A stretch of DNA of 64,000 nucleotides from Pascua guehoae (GCA_001600415.1 BCJX01000001.1:3047532-3111531); one strand, 5' to 3'. Shown: positions 1-10,150, numbered from the stretch's first letter. Notes: generated by a model from the letters alone, not told the origin. Numbers and translations: made by a program.

Positions 1-3000
1 TGGCAGTGCACGAGTGTGTCCAGGAGGTCGCGGCACCCTCCGGTGGTATGCTACTGTGGCATGCCCAACGACCCTGTCCACTACCCACATCGTGATCCCG
101 AATCGTATCAACGAGCAAGCTCCCAAACACGCGCTCGCCCTCTTCGCGCCCGGCGCCGAGGCGGCTCTTGCCCACGTCCTCGGACACCTTTGCCTGGTGC
201 TCGCGGACTTTTTGTTCACGCTCACGCAGACTCGCGGCCTGGCGCTCCTTGCGCTCGCGGAGCTTGCGCTCTGCTGCCTCTTTGGGCGTCTCGTGCTTGC
301 TCCCGCCCTCTGCGAGCTTTTTGCGGTACGCATTAAACAGCTCTTGGCGGAGCGAGCTCGACCCGACCGCGTCGTAGCGTGTATCGTTTGAAATGCCCCT
401 TTTGACTGTAGTCCACTCTGATTCGGGCCCAATGGTGTCGGTTTCCTTGAGCAGCTCGAAAAAGTCGGCCTCGGCACGCGCGGCGTCTGCGCGCTTGCGC
501 TCGCCCAGCTCGCGCAGATGCGTCTTGAATGCCTTTTCGCGCTCGCGGTCGTCGCGGCCAAACGAGTAGAACCGCCGGTCCTTTTTCCACTTGCGCCGGA
601 AGTCGTCCCACCGTGTGCGCGTAGACGTCACCTCGTCGCGGAGCAGTGAGCGGTACTCGCGTTCGGGATCGGCCTTTTTCTCCGCCGCCGCAGCCGCAGG
701 CTTGTTGAGCCGCCGCGCGCGTCCCGCGTCGCGGCAGTACTCTTCGTACACGGCCTGGCGCTCCTTCATGGACCCGAGCAGCACGTAGCGCGGGTCGTTG
801 ATAAACAGCGGCAGCGACGAGTCCCATGGCGCAAACGGCGAAATGTTCTTCTCGATGAGCAGGGCCTGATGTCAGCTACACCTCTAGCATGTTATAGCTC
901 ACCTTGAACAACGCGCGGCCCTCTTCTGGCGTGACCTGGACCTTTTCCGGCGCGGCAAACACCTTTTTCGCCGCGTCCTCTTCCCTTTTGCGCGTCGCCT
1001 CGTCCTTTTCCGCATCCTCTACCGCCTTGAGCTTGTCCTTTTCCGCAAACTCGGCTTTGACAGCCTCCATCCAGTCCTCTTCGTCCTCCTCCCCCTTGGG
1101 CGCATACTCTTCCACGGGCTCCTTGTCCGTCTTGGCCATCTTGGCATTGTTCCCACCCTGGCTCTCGGCCTTGCGCTTGCGCATCTCCTCGGCCGCTTTG
1201 CGCCGCCTCTCACGCTCCTCGGCGATTTCGGCGCGAACGCGCTCCTGCTCGCGGAGCCGCTCCAGCCGCGCCGCCTTTTCGGCCTCTTGCTTTTCGGCGC
1301 GCTCTGAAGCTTCGAGCGCAGCGACGGCCCCGGCAATCTCCTCGGGGACAGTCCACTCGGAGCGCCGGTTCTCCTTTTCAAAGTAGAACACGTTGCCGTC
1401 TGTTGTTGTTACTCGCACCCAGCCCGTGCCGGGGATCGGCACTTTTTCCTTTGGCTTTTCCTTCTTCTTCTTCTTCTTGTCCTTGCCCTCGGCGGCGGGA
1501 GCTGCTGGGGGGATAGACGCGAGTGTCGGGCGGGTGTATGTCGATTGCCTGGTCGCGGCGTGGTAGTAGTATGGCGTGACGCCGTCGGGCGCTGGCGTTA
1601 GCTCGGTCTGGAGAGTGCACTGTACACTCGCTCATCCCTGCTGTGCATACTGCCCAGTTTGAGGTACGCCGGGTTGTACCCTGGACTAGACTCTGGGCAG
1701 CGTGGACGACACTCTGGAGTGCTCTGCAGAGTGCTGTGGAGTGCTCTGCAGAGTGTCTGGGGTGCTCTGCAGAGTGTCTGGAGTGCTCTGCAGAGTGTCT
1801 GGAGTGCTCTGCAGAGTGTCTGGACTCCACTCTGGGCAGTACTCTGGGCAGTACTCTAGGCTGCACTGCACTCATTCTGCACTCATTCTGCCCCCATTCT
1901 GCACTCTGGACGGTACGCTGCACCACACCGCACTCATTCTGTAGCCATTCTGCACCCCTGCACTCTATTCCGCATTCCCCACTGCACTCTGCACTGCACT
2001 CTGGCGTTCGCTCGGTTGCGCACTCTGGGCCTCTGGCTTCCCTCGGCCACAGCTGCACAGGACTGTACATGCTCTGCAACACACCTGCACCCCGTTCTCG
2101 ACTCGGCCACGGAACCGCATTCTCGCTCTCTCAGCCTCTCGACCCTCTCGGTCTTCTAGACCCCTCGACATCCCTCGACCTCTCGACCGCTCAAACCTCA
2201 GCATCTCGACCTCGACCTCTCGGCCTCTCGACCTCTTGACCTCTTGACCTCTCAGCATCTCACCCTCTCGACCTCTCAACCTTTCGACCGCTCGACCCTG
2301 CCTTGCTCTTCTTGACCTCTCCACCAGCCTTCCCCTCGAAGGTGCCTCTCACCCCCTACCTCTCGTCCCCTCCCCTTTCTCCTCCGCCATACACTAACCT
2401 CATCCTTGCCCTCAACCCCCTTCCTCCCCCTCCCCCCCCCCCCTCCCCAACCCCACTACCCCTGGACCCCACACCCCACCCAACCCCACACCCCCCCTAC
2501 CGCACCCCATCCCCCGAACCCACTCACCACGATGCTCGCTCCACCCCACAGGCAACGGCGGTGGGAAATTCGGCATGAGCGTCGGCGGCGGCATGGCCAT
2601 AAACTGCCCCGGAAACCCCTGGACGGGGACGTAGGACCTGGGGGGTTAGTATGCCACAACATGGGTGAGGACTGGCGGCTCCAACATCGCGGGCATGAGG
2701 CCTACGCCAGCACCAACACCGCCGCCAGCAGCAGCAGCACCACCACCACCACCAGTCAGGAACAGAGGTGTGCAGGATACGTACATTGGGGGCATACCAG
2801 GAAAGCCCGCCGGCGGGCCCGGGGGAACGAGGCCCGGGGCTGGGCCGCCGGGAGGCGGACCGGGGGGGATACCTGGACCACCTGGAGGCGGGCCCGGGGG
2901 AACGAGCCCGGGCCCGCCAGGAGGTGGCCCGGGGGGAACGAGGCCCGGCGCGACGGGGACGGGGGCGACGGGGAGGCCGGGGGCACCGGGGGGTGCGCCG

Positions 3001-3191
3001 GGGGGAGGACCGGGGGGCGGACCGGGGGGGACGAGCCCAGCCGGACCGGCGGCGGGGGGACCAGCGACTGTGGTGTCTGTCGCTTCGGCGGCGGCGGCGG
3101 CGGCGTCTGGGGCGTCTGCAGCGGGTGCAGAGGCTCGCGGTGGTGAGCCCGGGGGTGGGCCTGGGGGCACGCGGTCGCCGTTTGGTTCCAT
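1..3191 (-). CDS. TCERG1: TCERG1/CA150-like transcription elongation and splicing factor (WW + FF domains), 3' end outside window
   Basis: Nuclear factor of the TCERG1 family, which couples RNA polymerase II elongation to splicing. Exons on the minus strand: 3191-2785, 2637-2528, 1591-903, and 865 to the left edge. Residues 1 to about 135 are a Pro/Gly/Ala repeat region. WW1 (about 165-194) is created only by splicing: GWSEHR joins APDGVTPYYYHAATRQSTY. WW2 (about 226-256) has GWVRVTTTDGNVFYF and EWTVP. Three FF domains follow: FF1 from FKALLIEKNISPFAPW (compare human TCERG1 FF1), FF2 with FRRKWKKDRRFYSF, FF3 with DFFELLKE and DTRYDAV. A charged ASLREREQKV linker and the start of FF4 (VFGSLLVDTIRDHD) lie at the edge. 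A GTGGGT donor at 88-83 suggests the last 88 bases are the start of another intron. The ATG at 3191 has a CACCATGG context; an open frame further upstream lacks an ATG. The 936-nt intron 2 is exceptional; the other two are 147 and 37 nt. Confidence 0.9.
1716..1821. repeat. 21-nt minisatellite with internal palindrome
   Basis: Units start at 1716, 1738, 1759, 1780 and 1801; the first is 22 nt and the rest are 21 nt. The copies are nearly identical. Each contains the perfect 10-bp palindrome CTCTGCAGAG, so each unit could form a short hairpin in the intron RNA or DNA. Because 21 is divisible by three, several reading frames stay open through it. Confidence 0.95.
2125..2300. repeat. 9-nt CCTCTCGAC degenerate tandem array
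   Basis: Runs of CTCGACCTCT and close variants (CTTGACCTCT, CTCAGCATCT) recur with a 9-nt or 18-nt period across this part of intron 2 of the TCERG1-like gene. It is polypyrimidine on the plus strand and therefore purine-rich in the transcript. Confidence 0.8.
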
Positions 3192-3621
3192 GGTGGGTTT
3201 GTTGATGATGACTGGCGACTTGAGTTTGCTGTTTTGGGTGGCCAAGGAAGCTGGCGGGGGTGTGTCTGGCGTGGGTGCGTTTGGTTCTTGTAGGGTGCAT
3301 TAGGATCCGGGCCTAATGTCACGTGATTGTGTCCTAATGACACGTGGGTTTATTTCAATCTTGCAATCTGCATCTCGCCCACTTGGAGAAACGCAGCTGC
3401 AGCTCAAGTTCCAAGTGGAGATCAGTGTGAATCAGTGGACACGCAAACATGCAGCCGTAAACATACAAGACGCGCACAGTGGAAACATGTGATTGGTGGC
3501 ATTCGCAGCGTACAATACAACAAACTACCGTCTGCTTCTGGTTGTTACAAACTTTCGTGTTCTGATGCTCCTGCCTAAGTCGCTGCCGTGACCTTTGCAC
3601 CTCACGTTGCACAGCGTTTTA
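3192..3621 (-). promoter_or_regulatory. Intergenic promoter of the TCERG1-like gene
   Basis: This 430-bp gap separates two minus-strand genes and must contain the promoter of the TCERG1-like gene. Its strongest feature is a duplicated motif: CCTAATGTCACGTG at 3312-3325 and CCTAATGACACGTG at 3333-3346, spaced 21 bp apart and about 120-155 bp upstream of the ATG. The CACGTG core is the E-box bound by bHLH factors of the Cbf1/USF type. No gene is visible here. Confidence 0.6.
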
Positions 3622-6600
3622 CTAACAAAGCCTGGATGTCAGCTACACGTCTCGACCACCCCAACACCATATCTACTTACAAGACCTTGAGCCCTAGGTC
3701 ATCACACACGGGCTTCCAGTCTGCGCCCGGCTCGCCCGCGTCGACGCGGCGCCACACCTCTGTGACAATGCGGCTCGCCGTGTCGACGTCAAAGCAGCAC
3801 TGGGCCTTGAACCCCTCGAGCAGCGTGAGGAGCCAGTCGCGCGCCGAGCCGTCGACGACGCACCCCGCCAGGACACTCGGCCACGTCAGGTCAATGCTCA
3901 TGCCGAGTGCTGCAGTCGAGATGGAGCAGTGCTGCAGGACCTCTTGGGCAGCCGCCTGGACGTCCGGGTCGTCGCGTGGGCGGCCAAAGACGTTGCGCCA
4001 GAGGAGGATCTGGATGTCAGCATAAACTCAGTCCTGGGACACGCTCACCTTCATGGCGTGCGCGTACGCGCGGTTTCCGACCTGCACGCGCTCGTGCTCG
4101 ACGGTCGAGATGGCGAGACTCGCAATCCACGTGTCAATGTCGCGGCTCAGCTTGGCGGCGTCGGCCTCGAGGCCCTTTGCGCTCGACGTCGGCAAGAGGT
4201 TGGGCGGCACGACAGACGAGGGGAATAAGTCTTCCTTGGGAGGTTCGGCGAGAAACGCGCCGCCGCTCTTCTGGATGCGCGCGAGCAGGCGGGCGACGCG
4301 CGAGAACAAGTGCACCATGATGCGCGACATGCCAAACTGGGCCTCGACGGAGCGATTCTCATACGTGCTGCCCGACGACTCAAACCACCAGCTGTCCTCG
4401 TCGGGGATCAGTTCGGGTTCTAAGCCCTGTGTGAGGCACCCTGGGCGTGTGAGCAACGGAGCGCGTCATACACTCGCGACTCACCAAACGTCTCATAAAT
4501 CGAGAGAATCTCCAAAAACACCCGTGGCGGCGTGACTGTGACGCCGTCGGCGAGGAGCGTCGGCGTCGCGTCCTTGAGCATCTTGCGCGGCCCACCGCGG
4601 TCGCGCACCATCTTCTTTGTGAGGGCAAAGTTGTCCTGCCAGCCCGATCCGCCAAAGAAAATGTCCATGGTCGCCAGGCACGTGCCTGCACTCAGAGCGG
4701 CGTCGCTGTTGGCCGAGTCGGTCATGCATGCGCGCTGCACCATTTCCTTGCCGAGGTCGCGCAGGTTGGACGCGTACTGGAACGTGGCCGTGGTCTGTGT
4801 CGTGCTCATGCCGCTGCGCGCGAGGAGAAAGGCCTGGTGGATCGCGCCAATCCCGAGGAGGACGACACGGAGGGCGTCGGCGGCGGGATTGGTCCCGCGC
4901 GGCGATCCGAGTGCGAGTGGGAGGTTGATTGCGAGCATCGGGTTCAAGCCCGACGGGATCGCCATCATGAGGTCGGCGGCATTGGCGCAATAGTGCAGGA
5001 TGAGACTCTGTTCCTGGGCGGTCGGGAACCATGGCAACAAAAAGTTTGGCGTCGACAGCAGCGGCGTCTCGTCGACCTCGTATCTGTCCTTTGTCGGAGC
5101 CTGGAGCGCAGTGGTAGAAGACGACTCGGCCTCGCTCGTGCCGCTCGTACCGACAAGCGTATTGTCAAACGTGACCACGGTCGAGGCCGTTTCGGTCGTA
5201 AATCCTCGATCCCAGCCGAGTGGATGCTCGTCATTGCCAAAGCCCTCTGGGAAAGCCTGTGAAATGTCAAAGTCGAAATTGGGCGAGGTCGAGGTATCGG
5301 TCGCGGGCGCAGTGGGCTTGCTGTCTGGCAACGACGAGTTTGCCGCAGAGGGAGTCGGGGTTGTCTCGCCCTCGTTGTTATCATCGTCCGACTCTTTGCC
5401 CTTGCCCTTTTTGCCCTCTGGCTCGGGAAAGTTGCACTGCAAAGTGTGAGCATCTTCTGTATCTGATTTGATTACGGCGGCATGGGCAGGGGGTGGCGCA
5501 GTCAAACAACCTGCCCCAGCTCTTCAAGCTCGACGGCCCGTGCGCACGCGTGCCCCCCCACCGATCCAGGATCCCGGCCCACAATCTCTCTTGCCACTCA
5601 CCTCGCGTTTCGCGACCTGGCAGCGACGGCAGATGGGACGGCCCTCGTCACACTTGATGCGCCGTTGACGACAGCCCAGACATCCAGTTCGCGATCGGGT
5701 GTACTTTTGGCGGCGTTTGACGCCCAGCCGCCCAGACTTTGGGGGAGCCTGGGGCGCTGCAGGTTGCGAGTCGACCCGGGAGGGTCCGGTGGACCCGTTT
5801 AGTGGTGGGCGCTCGAGACCAAGGGCACGGCGGTAGGCCACCAGCGAGCTCTCGGGCATGTACGGGTGGTGACGCTGGGCTGCATAGCGTCTGCGCGAAC
5901 ATGTTAGCGTTTGTGCGCGTCGTGTTTCATGATGGGCGACACTGCGGCAAGGGCAGCGGCGCGTGCCGTAGGTTGATAGTGCACTGCCGCTACCTGCCAG
6001 CCTGCCATTCTGCCCAACCACCCGCCTGACATCACTCACTGGTCCTTTGGATGGTCCCTCTGCGCACTGTCAAAGGAGCGTTGTCCAAAATCGCCAAGGG
6101 CGCTGCCGTGCGCACCAGGCTCGTGTGCGAGGGACATGTCGTAGGACGCGGCAACAGGGGAAACGGGCGAGGCTGACGGCATGGCCATGTTGGGGTTGTA
6201 CCACGACGCCGCGGCGAGGGCTGGATGGACACTGGGCGCGTGTGGGTGTGGGTGTGGATACGGGTTGGTCGTGTTGTGGTTTGCGTTTGCCGTTGCGTTT
6301 CCGTGGGGGTTGTTGCTCAAGCTCGGCGCAGACGTGCTTGTAGTAGCGTTCCAGTGGTGTCGAGGTGGGAGCAACGATGCAATGTCGGGCGATGATGCAG
6401 CCGACGAGTCGCTCCCGGGCACCGCGGCGCTCGTGCTGGTGCCTGTGGTGCCCGAGCCCGAGCCGCCCGCGCCGCCCGCGCCGCCCGCGCCGCCCACGCC
6501 GCCGGGGACAGTGCTGCCCGAGTGAGTGTGACCGCCGCCTATGCTTGTCACATGGGTCGGGGCAGTACTGCTATCCATGTAGCGCCCTGGGGTCGCATTT

Positions 6601-6818
6601 GTTGTAGATGATAGGGTTTGGCCAGTGGCGACGTTGCCGGCACTGGGAGCGGCACTGGGCTGGGGGGCAAACATGGACGCCGAGGCCGAGGGGAATCGCC
6701 CCGATAGGCTACCAAACCCGCGCTCGCAGGATGGCACGTCTACGGGGCCCGGACGAGACGTGTTGGGCCCGAACGGCTGGGCTACCGATGTCCGCACGGG
6801 GTCGAGGGGGTAGGCCAT
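3622..6818 (-). CDS. Zn2Cys6 fungal transcription factor with mid-protein zinc cluster
   Basis: Predicted nuclear DNA-binding regulator; target pathway unknown. Six exons: 6818-6040, 5890-5602, 5436-4485, 4419-4049, 4009-3681, 3631-3622, giving 909 residues with all junctions in frame. Residues 1-259 are Ser/Gly/Asn/His-rich. The binuclear cluster is at 330-357 (CLGCRQRRIKC then CRRCQVAKRE-C), and its sixth Cys is supplied by the next exon, which confirms that splice. After an acidic linker, the region with FLLPWFPTAQEQSLILHYC resembles the fungal_trans_2 class of regulatory domain and runs to the C-terminus. The last 49-nt intron (3680-3632) has the local CTGACATCCAG end; if it is retained, the protein stops two residues earlier at 3677. 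The start is the weak point: the frame upstream of 6818 stays open to about 7286 with a Gln/His-rich segment but has no ATG, so an upstream exon is possible. Confidence 0.85.
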
Positions 6819-9060
6819 CGCAGTCGCCGGCGGCGAGCAGAGGGGACGCGGGGGTCGGGGGTCGGGGTCGGGGTTTGTCGAGGCAGGCGCTGGTCCGATC
6901 GCGTTGCGGAAAGAGGGTAGGGTGGCTTGAGGCTGATGGTGGTGGTGGTGGTACTGCTGCTGCTGCCGATGCGCAGGGCCGCCGGGGGCGTTGGCAGAGG
7001 TGGAACGAGAGTTGTGTATGTGTAGAGTTGGGTTGAGAGTAAATGTGTAGGGGGGTGTAGGGGGGTAGGGGTAGTTGGATTGTTGGTGTGAGGGTGGAGG
7101 GCCAAAGTCAAAAGTGGGAGTGGGCCCTGGGAGGACGACGACAAGAAGGGGTGGGTGGGACGGGGTGGGGGTGCTGCCTGGCTCCGGCGGAGTCGAGTGA
7201 GCAGGAACCCAGTACGAGAACCTTGGCTGGTTGGCGGCTGGGCACGAGGGAGAGGGGACTCGGGGGGTTTTGTGGGGTAACGGCACAGGGACAGAGGGAC
7301 GAGGGCGGTTGGGTTTTGCCAGCTTTGCGTTGGCCGTAGATAGCCGTTCCGTTATGACAGAGGTTGCAGAAAAGTGGATGATATCAATGGAGCAGTCGTG
7401 CCTCGTCGAACTAGGTTGATTCCCGGCAAAGTCGGTCGGCCTCCAGACGGTGATTGGTCCGAGACGATTTCAGGTGCCCCGCGACACGGCAACTTGGCAG
7501 CGGGGTACAGTCGTCTAGTCCGAGGCGGGTGCGAGGAGATTGTAGGGTAATGGATGTATGCGCAAATGCGGGTGCGAGCGGAGTGTGGTGCGCGGGTGGG
7601 TGCGAATGGTGTGCGTGCGAGTAGGGATGGTCGAAAGGGGTTGGTTGCAGTTGGAGTTTGGAGTTGAGAGTGGGGAAGGGGGGTTGTGCAATGATCGCAG
7701 ATGTGTTGGTGCTTTATGCAATGTTAAATAAACGACAGATGTTGGACCTCGCGGCGGGATTATCAAGCAGCCAACAGGTAGAGCAATGGTGATCTGCCCT
7801 GGCTCTGACTGATCTTGTGTACTTGGGTACGTGGCTGCACAGACGGCTGTCCAGAGTCGTGCGGTGCAGTGTGTCACTGCGTAGGTTGTGTGTCGCCAAC
7901 CACTGCACCCTGCTGCAGCCTGTCTGCCGTGGAATCGCAGTGGAAAACGTGGAACGACCAACGTCGGAGACTTGTCTGCCGTGGCCCCGTCTTGCACTGA
8001 CCGGGGAACAAAGGAGGTCGACTCACTCCCTTTGTGCTGCGTGTGTGTCACTCGGCGTGGTGTACCGGCTCAGACGTCTACCGAGTGCTAATATGGTCGA
8101 CACCGACGCCCTGCGCCCCCGTGATGGTGGTGGTGATGAGCAAGAGTCGCGACAGAGGTAGAGGAGGGGATCGTCCGATTGTTCGGGTCGCGAGCGTCCG
8201 GTCCGACGCGAGACAGATACGGAGAGATACGAAGGGCGGTGTCGGAAGACCCAAGACAAGGCCCAGTAGATGTTCGGCCGGAGCAGGTGGTGGAGGCTGG
8301 TGTGTCGAGGCTAGAGTGTGGTGTGTGTGCTCGGCGGCTGTCAGCGTGGATGATGCTCGTGTGTCGATCTCGTATGCGCTGTCACCCGTAGAACAAGAGT
8401 GGCGGACGCCGCTGCAAACGACGCGCAGCTGTGGCAGTGGGAGGGCCGCCACTAGAGGTTGCTGTCCCGGCCGCCGATGGTGAGCGGGGTGCGCAGGCAG
8501 GCGAGCACAGGTCTCGGCGTCTGGGCTGGGCGCAGACTGCGGCCGTAGCAGTGGTGTCTCGGGGCGGGCGGGGTTCCTATCACGGCGACTTTGCGGCAAC
8601 AGGCAGCGGGCAGCTGGCAGCGTACAGTACAGCGTACGATTCCGCAGGACGAGACGGGGCTGCGGCGACCTCCTGGGCCGGCCCGAGGGAATGCGGAACC
8701 GGGGTTGCAGTCGACGTTGTGTGCGGGGGCGTACAAACGTGCTCTGCTTCGGCACGCTGGGCGCGGGCGAGTGAAACCGGTGCTGGAATGCGGTGGCGGG
8801 TGGTACGACCGTGAGTGGACTTCGAGTTCGACGTGCGAGGTCGGGGTGCTGGCCACTGGCGTCTGGGCCGACAACTGTCGGCAGAAACAAGAACAGACGG
8901 GGGTGGAGGTGGTCAGCGATGGTGGGTACGCTACGCTGGACGCGATGAAACGTGGTGGACGCTGTCGATGATGATGGCCAGGCCTCGCTTAGTGTCGCCG
9001 AGAAATGTCGGTTAGGACAGAGGGGTGTACGGGCAGCTGGGCAGCGCAGTGGCAAGTGAA
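6819..9060. other. Upstream region of the Zn2Cys6 gene, no supported gene
   Basis: This contains the possible extra 5' coding part (6819-7286, open and encoding a Gln/His-rich stretch on the minus strand but lacking ATG) followed by GC-rich sequence. A 325-codon open frame at 8078-9055 (-) contains no ATG at all and no recognisable domain, so I treat it as leader or promoter DNA. Nothing else is supported. Confidence 0.5.
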
Positions 9061-9889
9061 GCAGCGTATATGAGAAGGTGCTTCTTCAGCCTCAGGCTCG
9101 CATTCGGCGACGCTCGTGTTGTGCAACTAACTGTGCATCGTGCTTGCTGGTATGTAAGTGCACCGAGTCTCATTCGTTGGCCCAGTTCTCTCTCCAGTTG
9201 CGTCTACCCCAATGCTCTCTTTGCCCCGTTGTTGACTGCAGACTTTTGCAGCTGCATGCACGTTGGCACGGGGGATGCGTCATGCAAACTGCGTACGTGC
9301 CGCTCCAAAGTTATGCTCATCTGGCCCAGCTCGCCAGCTGCCACTTTACCCCGCAGCCCCGCCAAGAAAGCAGCTCGCAGCATGCCCCAGCGAGCCCCAC
9401 ATGTCCAGTTCTGGCTCTGCTAGAGGCGTGCGCTGCTGTCACTGTTCTCGATTGGAGGCGACGCACATCACTACCAGGGCAAGTCTTGAGATGTCGAGGA
9501 CAACGCACATCATACCAGGGCAAGCCTACAGAAGCTACAGAGGTACAAAGCGACCTTGCACCTCGCTGGCCGCTGGGCCACACGACTCGCTGGGCCACAC
9601 GACTCGCGCAGCCCTACGCCTACGTCCCTAGACCTCAGAGCATCGCGTGCGCATCCCGCCCCACCACCCGTGGTTAGTGTCCAGACCCAAACTCGAACCC
9701 AACGGTAGATAGGGCCCAGCACGGGACCAGGACGCCGGCGGCCATGACTCGTTGCCCGCGTTCCTTATCCTTGCCCGCATCCAGGCCTAGATGGTTCATT
9801 TTGGTTTCGCCGAGCTCGAGCTCCCCACGAACCATTCTCCCCAAGAACTACTTGTTTACGTGCGCGTCGTTCTGCATGCCCTGCTTTGC
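9061..9889. other. Intergenic DNA, nothing recognised
   Basis: Only short, unrelated open frames are present and none shows a domain or a splice-consistent gene model. The right end leads into the TATA box at 9892. Confidence 0.4.
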
Positions 9890-9891
9890 AA

Positions 9892-9899
9892 GCTATATA
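9892..9899 (+). promoter_or_regulatory. TATA box-like element
   Basis: CTATATAAG lies here, inside AGCTATATAAGCAGG. It is about 40 bp upstream of the first ATG (9934) of a repeat-encoded small ORF on the plus strand. The spacing fits a core promoter, but transcription is not shown by sequence alone. Confidence 0.4.
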
Positions 9900-9905
9900 A
9901 GCAGG

Positions 9906-10050
9906 CCTGTCAGCAAGCCTGTCAGCAAGGCCTATGAGCAAGGCCTATAAGCAAGGCTATAAGCAAGGTCATAAGCAAGGCTATGAGCAAAGCTATAAGC
10001 AAGGCCATATTCAAGGCCATATTCAAGGCCATGTGCAAGGCTACAAGCAG
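9906..10050. repeat. 12/13-nt tandem array (CTATAAGCAAGG type)
   Basis: About twelve tandem units vary around CTATAAGCAAGG. The first few units are 12-13 nt (CCTGTCAGCAAGG, CCTATGAGCAAGG), then a clean 12-nt period runs to the end, including two identical CCATATTCAAGG units. The 12-nt period encodes a tetrapeptide repeat on the plus strand. Confidence 0.9.
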
Positions 10051-10137
10051 ACCCACTGCGCAACATTGCAGACGCAAAACCCTGCCCGCAGATACAGATG
10101 TGACCCAAGATGTGACCCAAGATGCGACCCAATGTGA
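9934..10137 (+). CDS. Possible small repeat protein (67 codons), unproven
   Basis: An ATG at 9934 opens a 67-residue frame ending in TGA. Residues 3-40 are about nine copies of [Y/H]-[K/E/I/V]-Q-G, written by the 12-nt array. After a short non-repeat part the C-terminus has three copies of R-C-D-P from a second 12-nt array. The product would be rich in His, Tyr and Cys. There is no intron and no known domain. It lies 42 bp downstream of a TATA-like box in a 7-kb gene-poor region. Repeat DNA with a period divisible by three keeps frames open by chance, and the minus strand is open as well, so this may be non-coding. No function is proposed. Confidence 0.25.
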   Translation: MSKAYKQGYKQGHKQGYEQSYKQGHIQGHIQGHVQGYKQTHCATLQTQNPARRYRCDPRCDPRCDPM

Positions 10138-10140
10138 CCC
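10097..10140. repeat. 12-nt GATGTGACCCAA array
   Basis: Three to four tandem copies of GATGTGACCCAA, with GATGCGACCCAA and a truncated last unit. It lies 46 bp after the previous array and has the same 12-nt period but an unrelated unit sequence. Confidence 0.85.
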
Positions 10141-10150
10141 TATTGCTCCC

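Larger units (their letters stand above)
1592..2527 (-). other. 936-nt intron 2 of the TCERG1-like gene, made of stacked simple repeats
   Basis: The donor is CGTG|GTGAGT at 2527 and the acceptor is CTAACGCCAG ending at 1592. Removing it restores a perfect WW1 domain. The intron holds, from right to left, a C-rich pyrimidine tract (about 2320-2525, including 12 C at 2432-2443), a 9-nt CCTCTCGAC-type array (about 2125-2300), ACTCATTCTGC-type degenerate repeats (about 1860-2010) and five copies of a 21-22-nt palindrome-bearing unit (1716-1821). Other introns in the same gene are 37 and 147 nt. Confidence 0.85.

Noticed and set aside
1378..2082. Cys/Ser/His-rich repeat ORF on the minus strand
   Set aside because: It is produced by the 21-nt array inside intron 2 and is in a different frame from the TCERG1-like exons.
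8078..9055. 325-codon open frame on the minus strand
   Set aside because: It begins with TTG, contains no ATG anywhere, and is Pro/Arg/Ser-rich with no domain or splice-consistent model.
9906..10140. CRISPR-like or satellite array
   Set aside because: Units are directly adjacent without unique spacers and the host is a eukaryote; it is an ordinary minisatellite.
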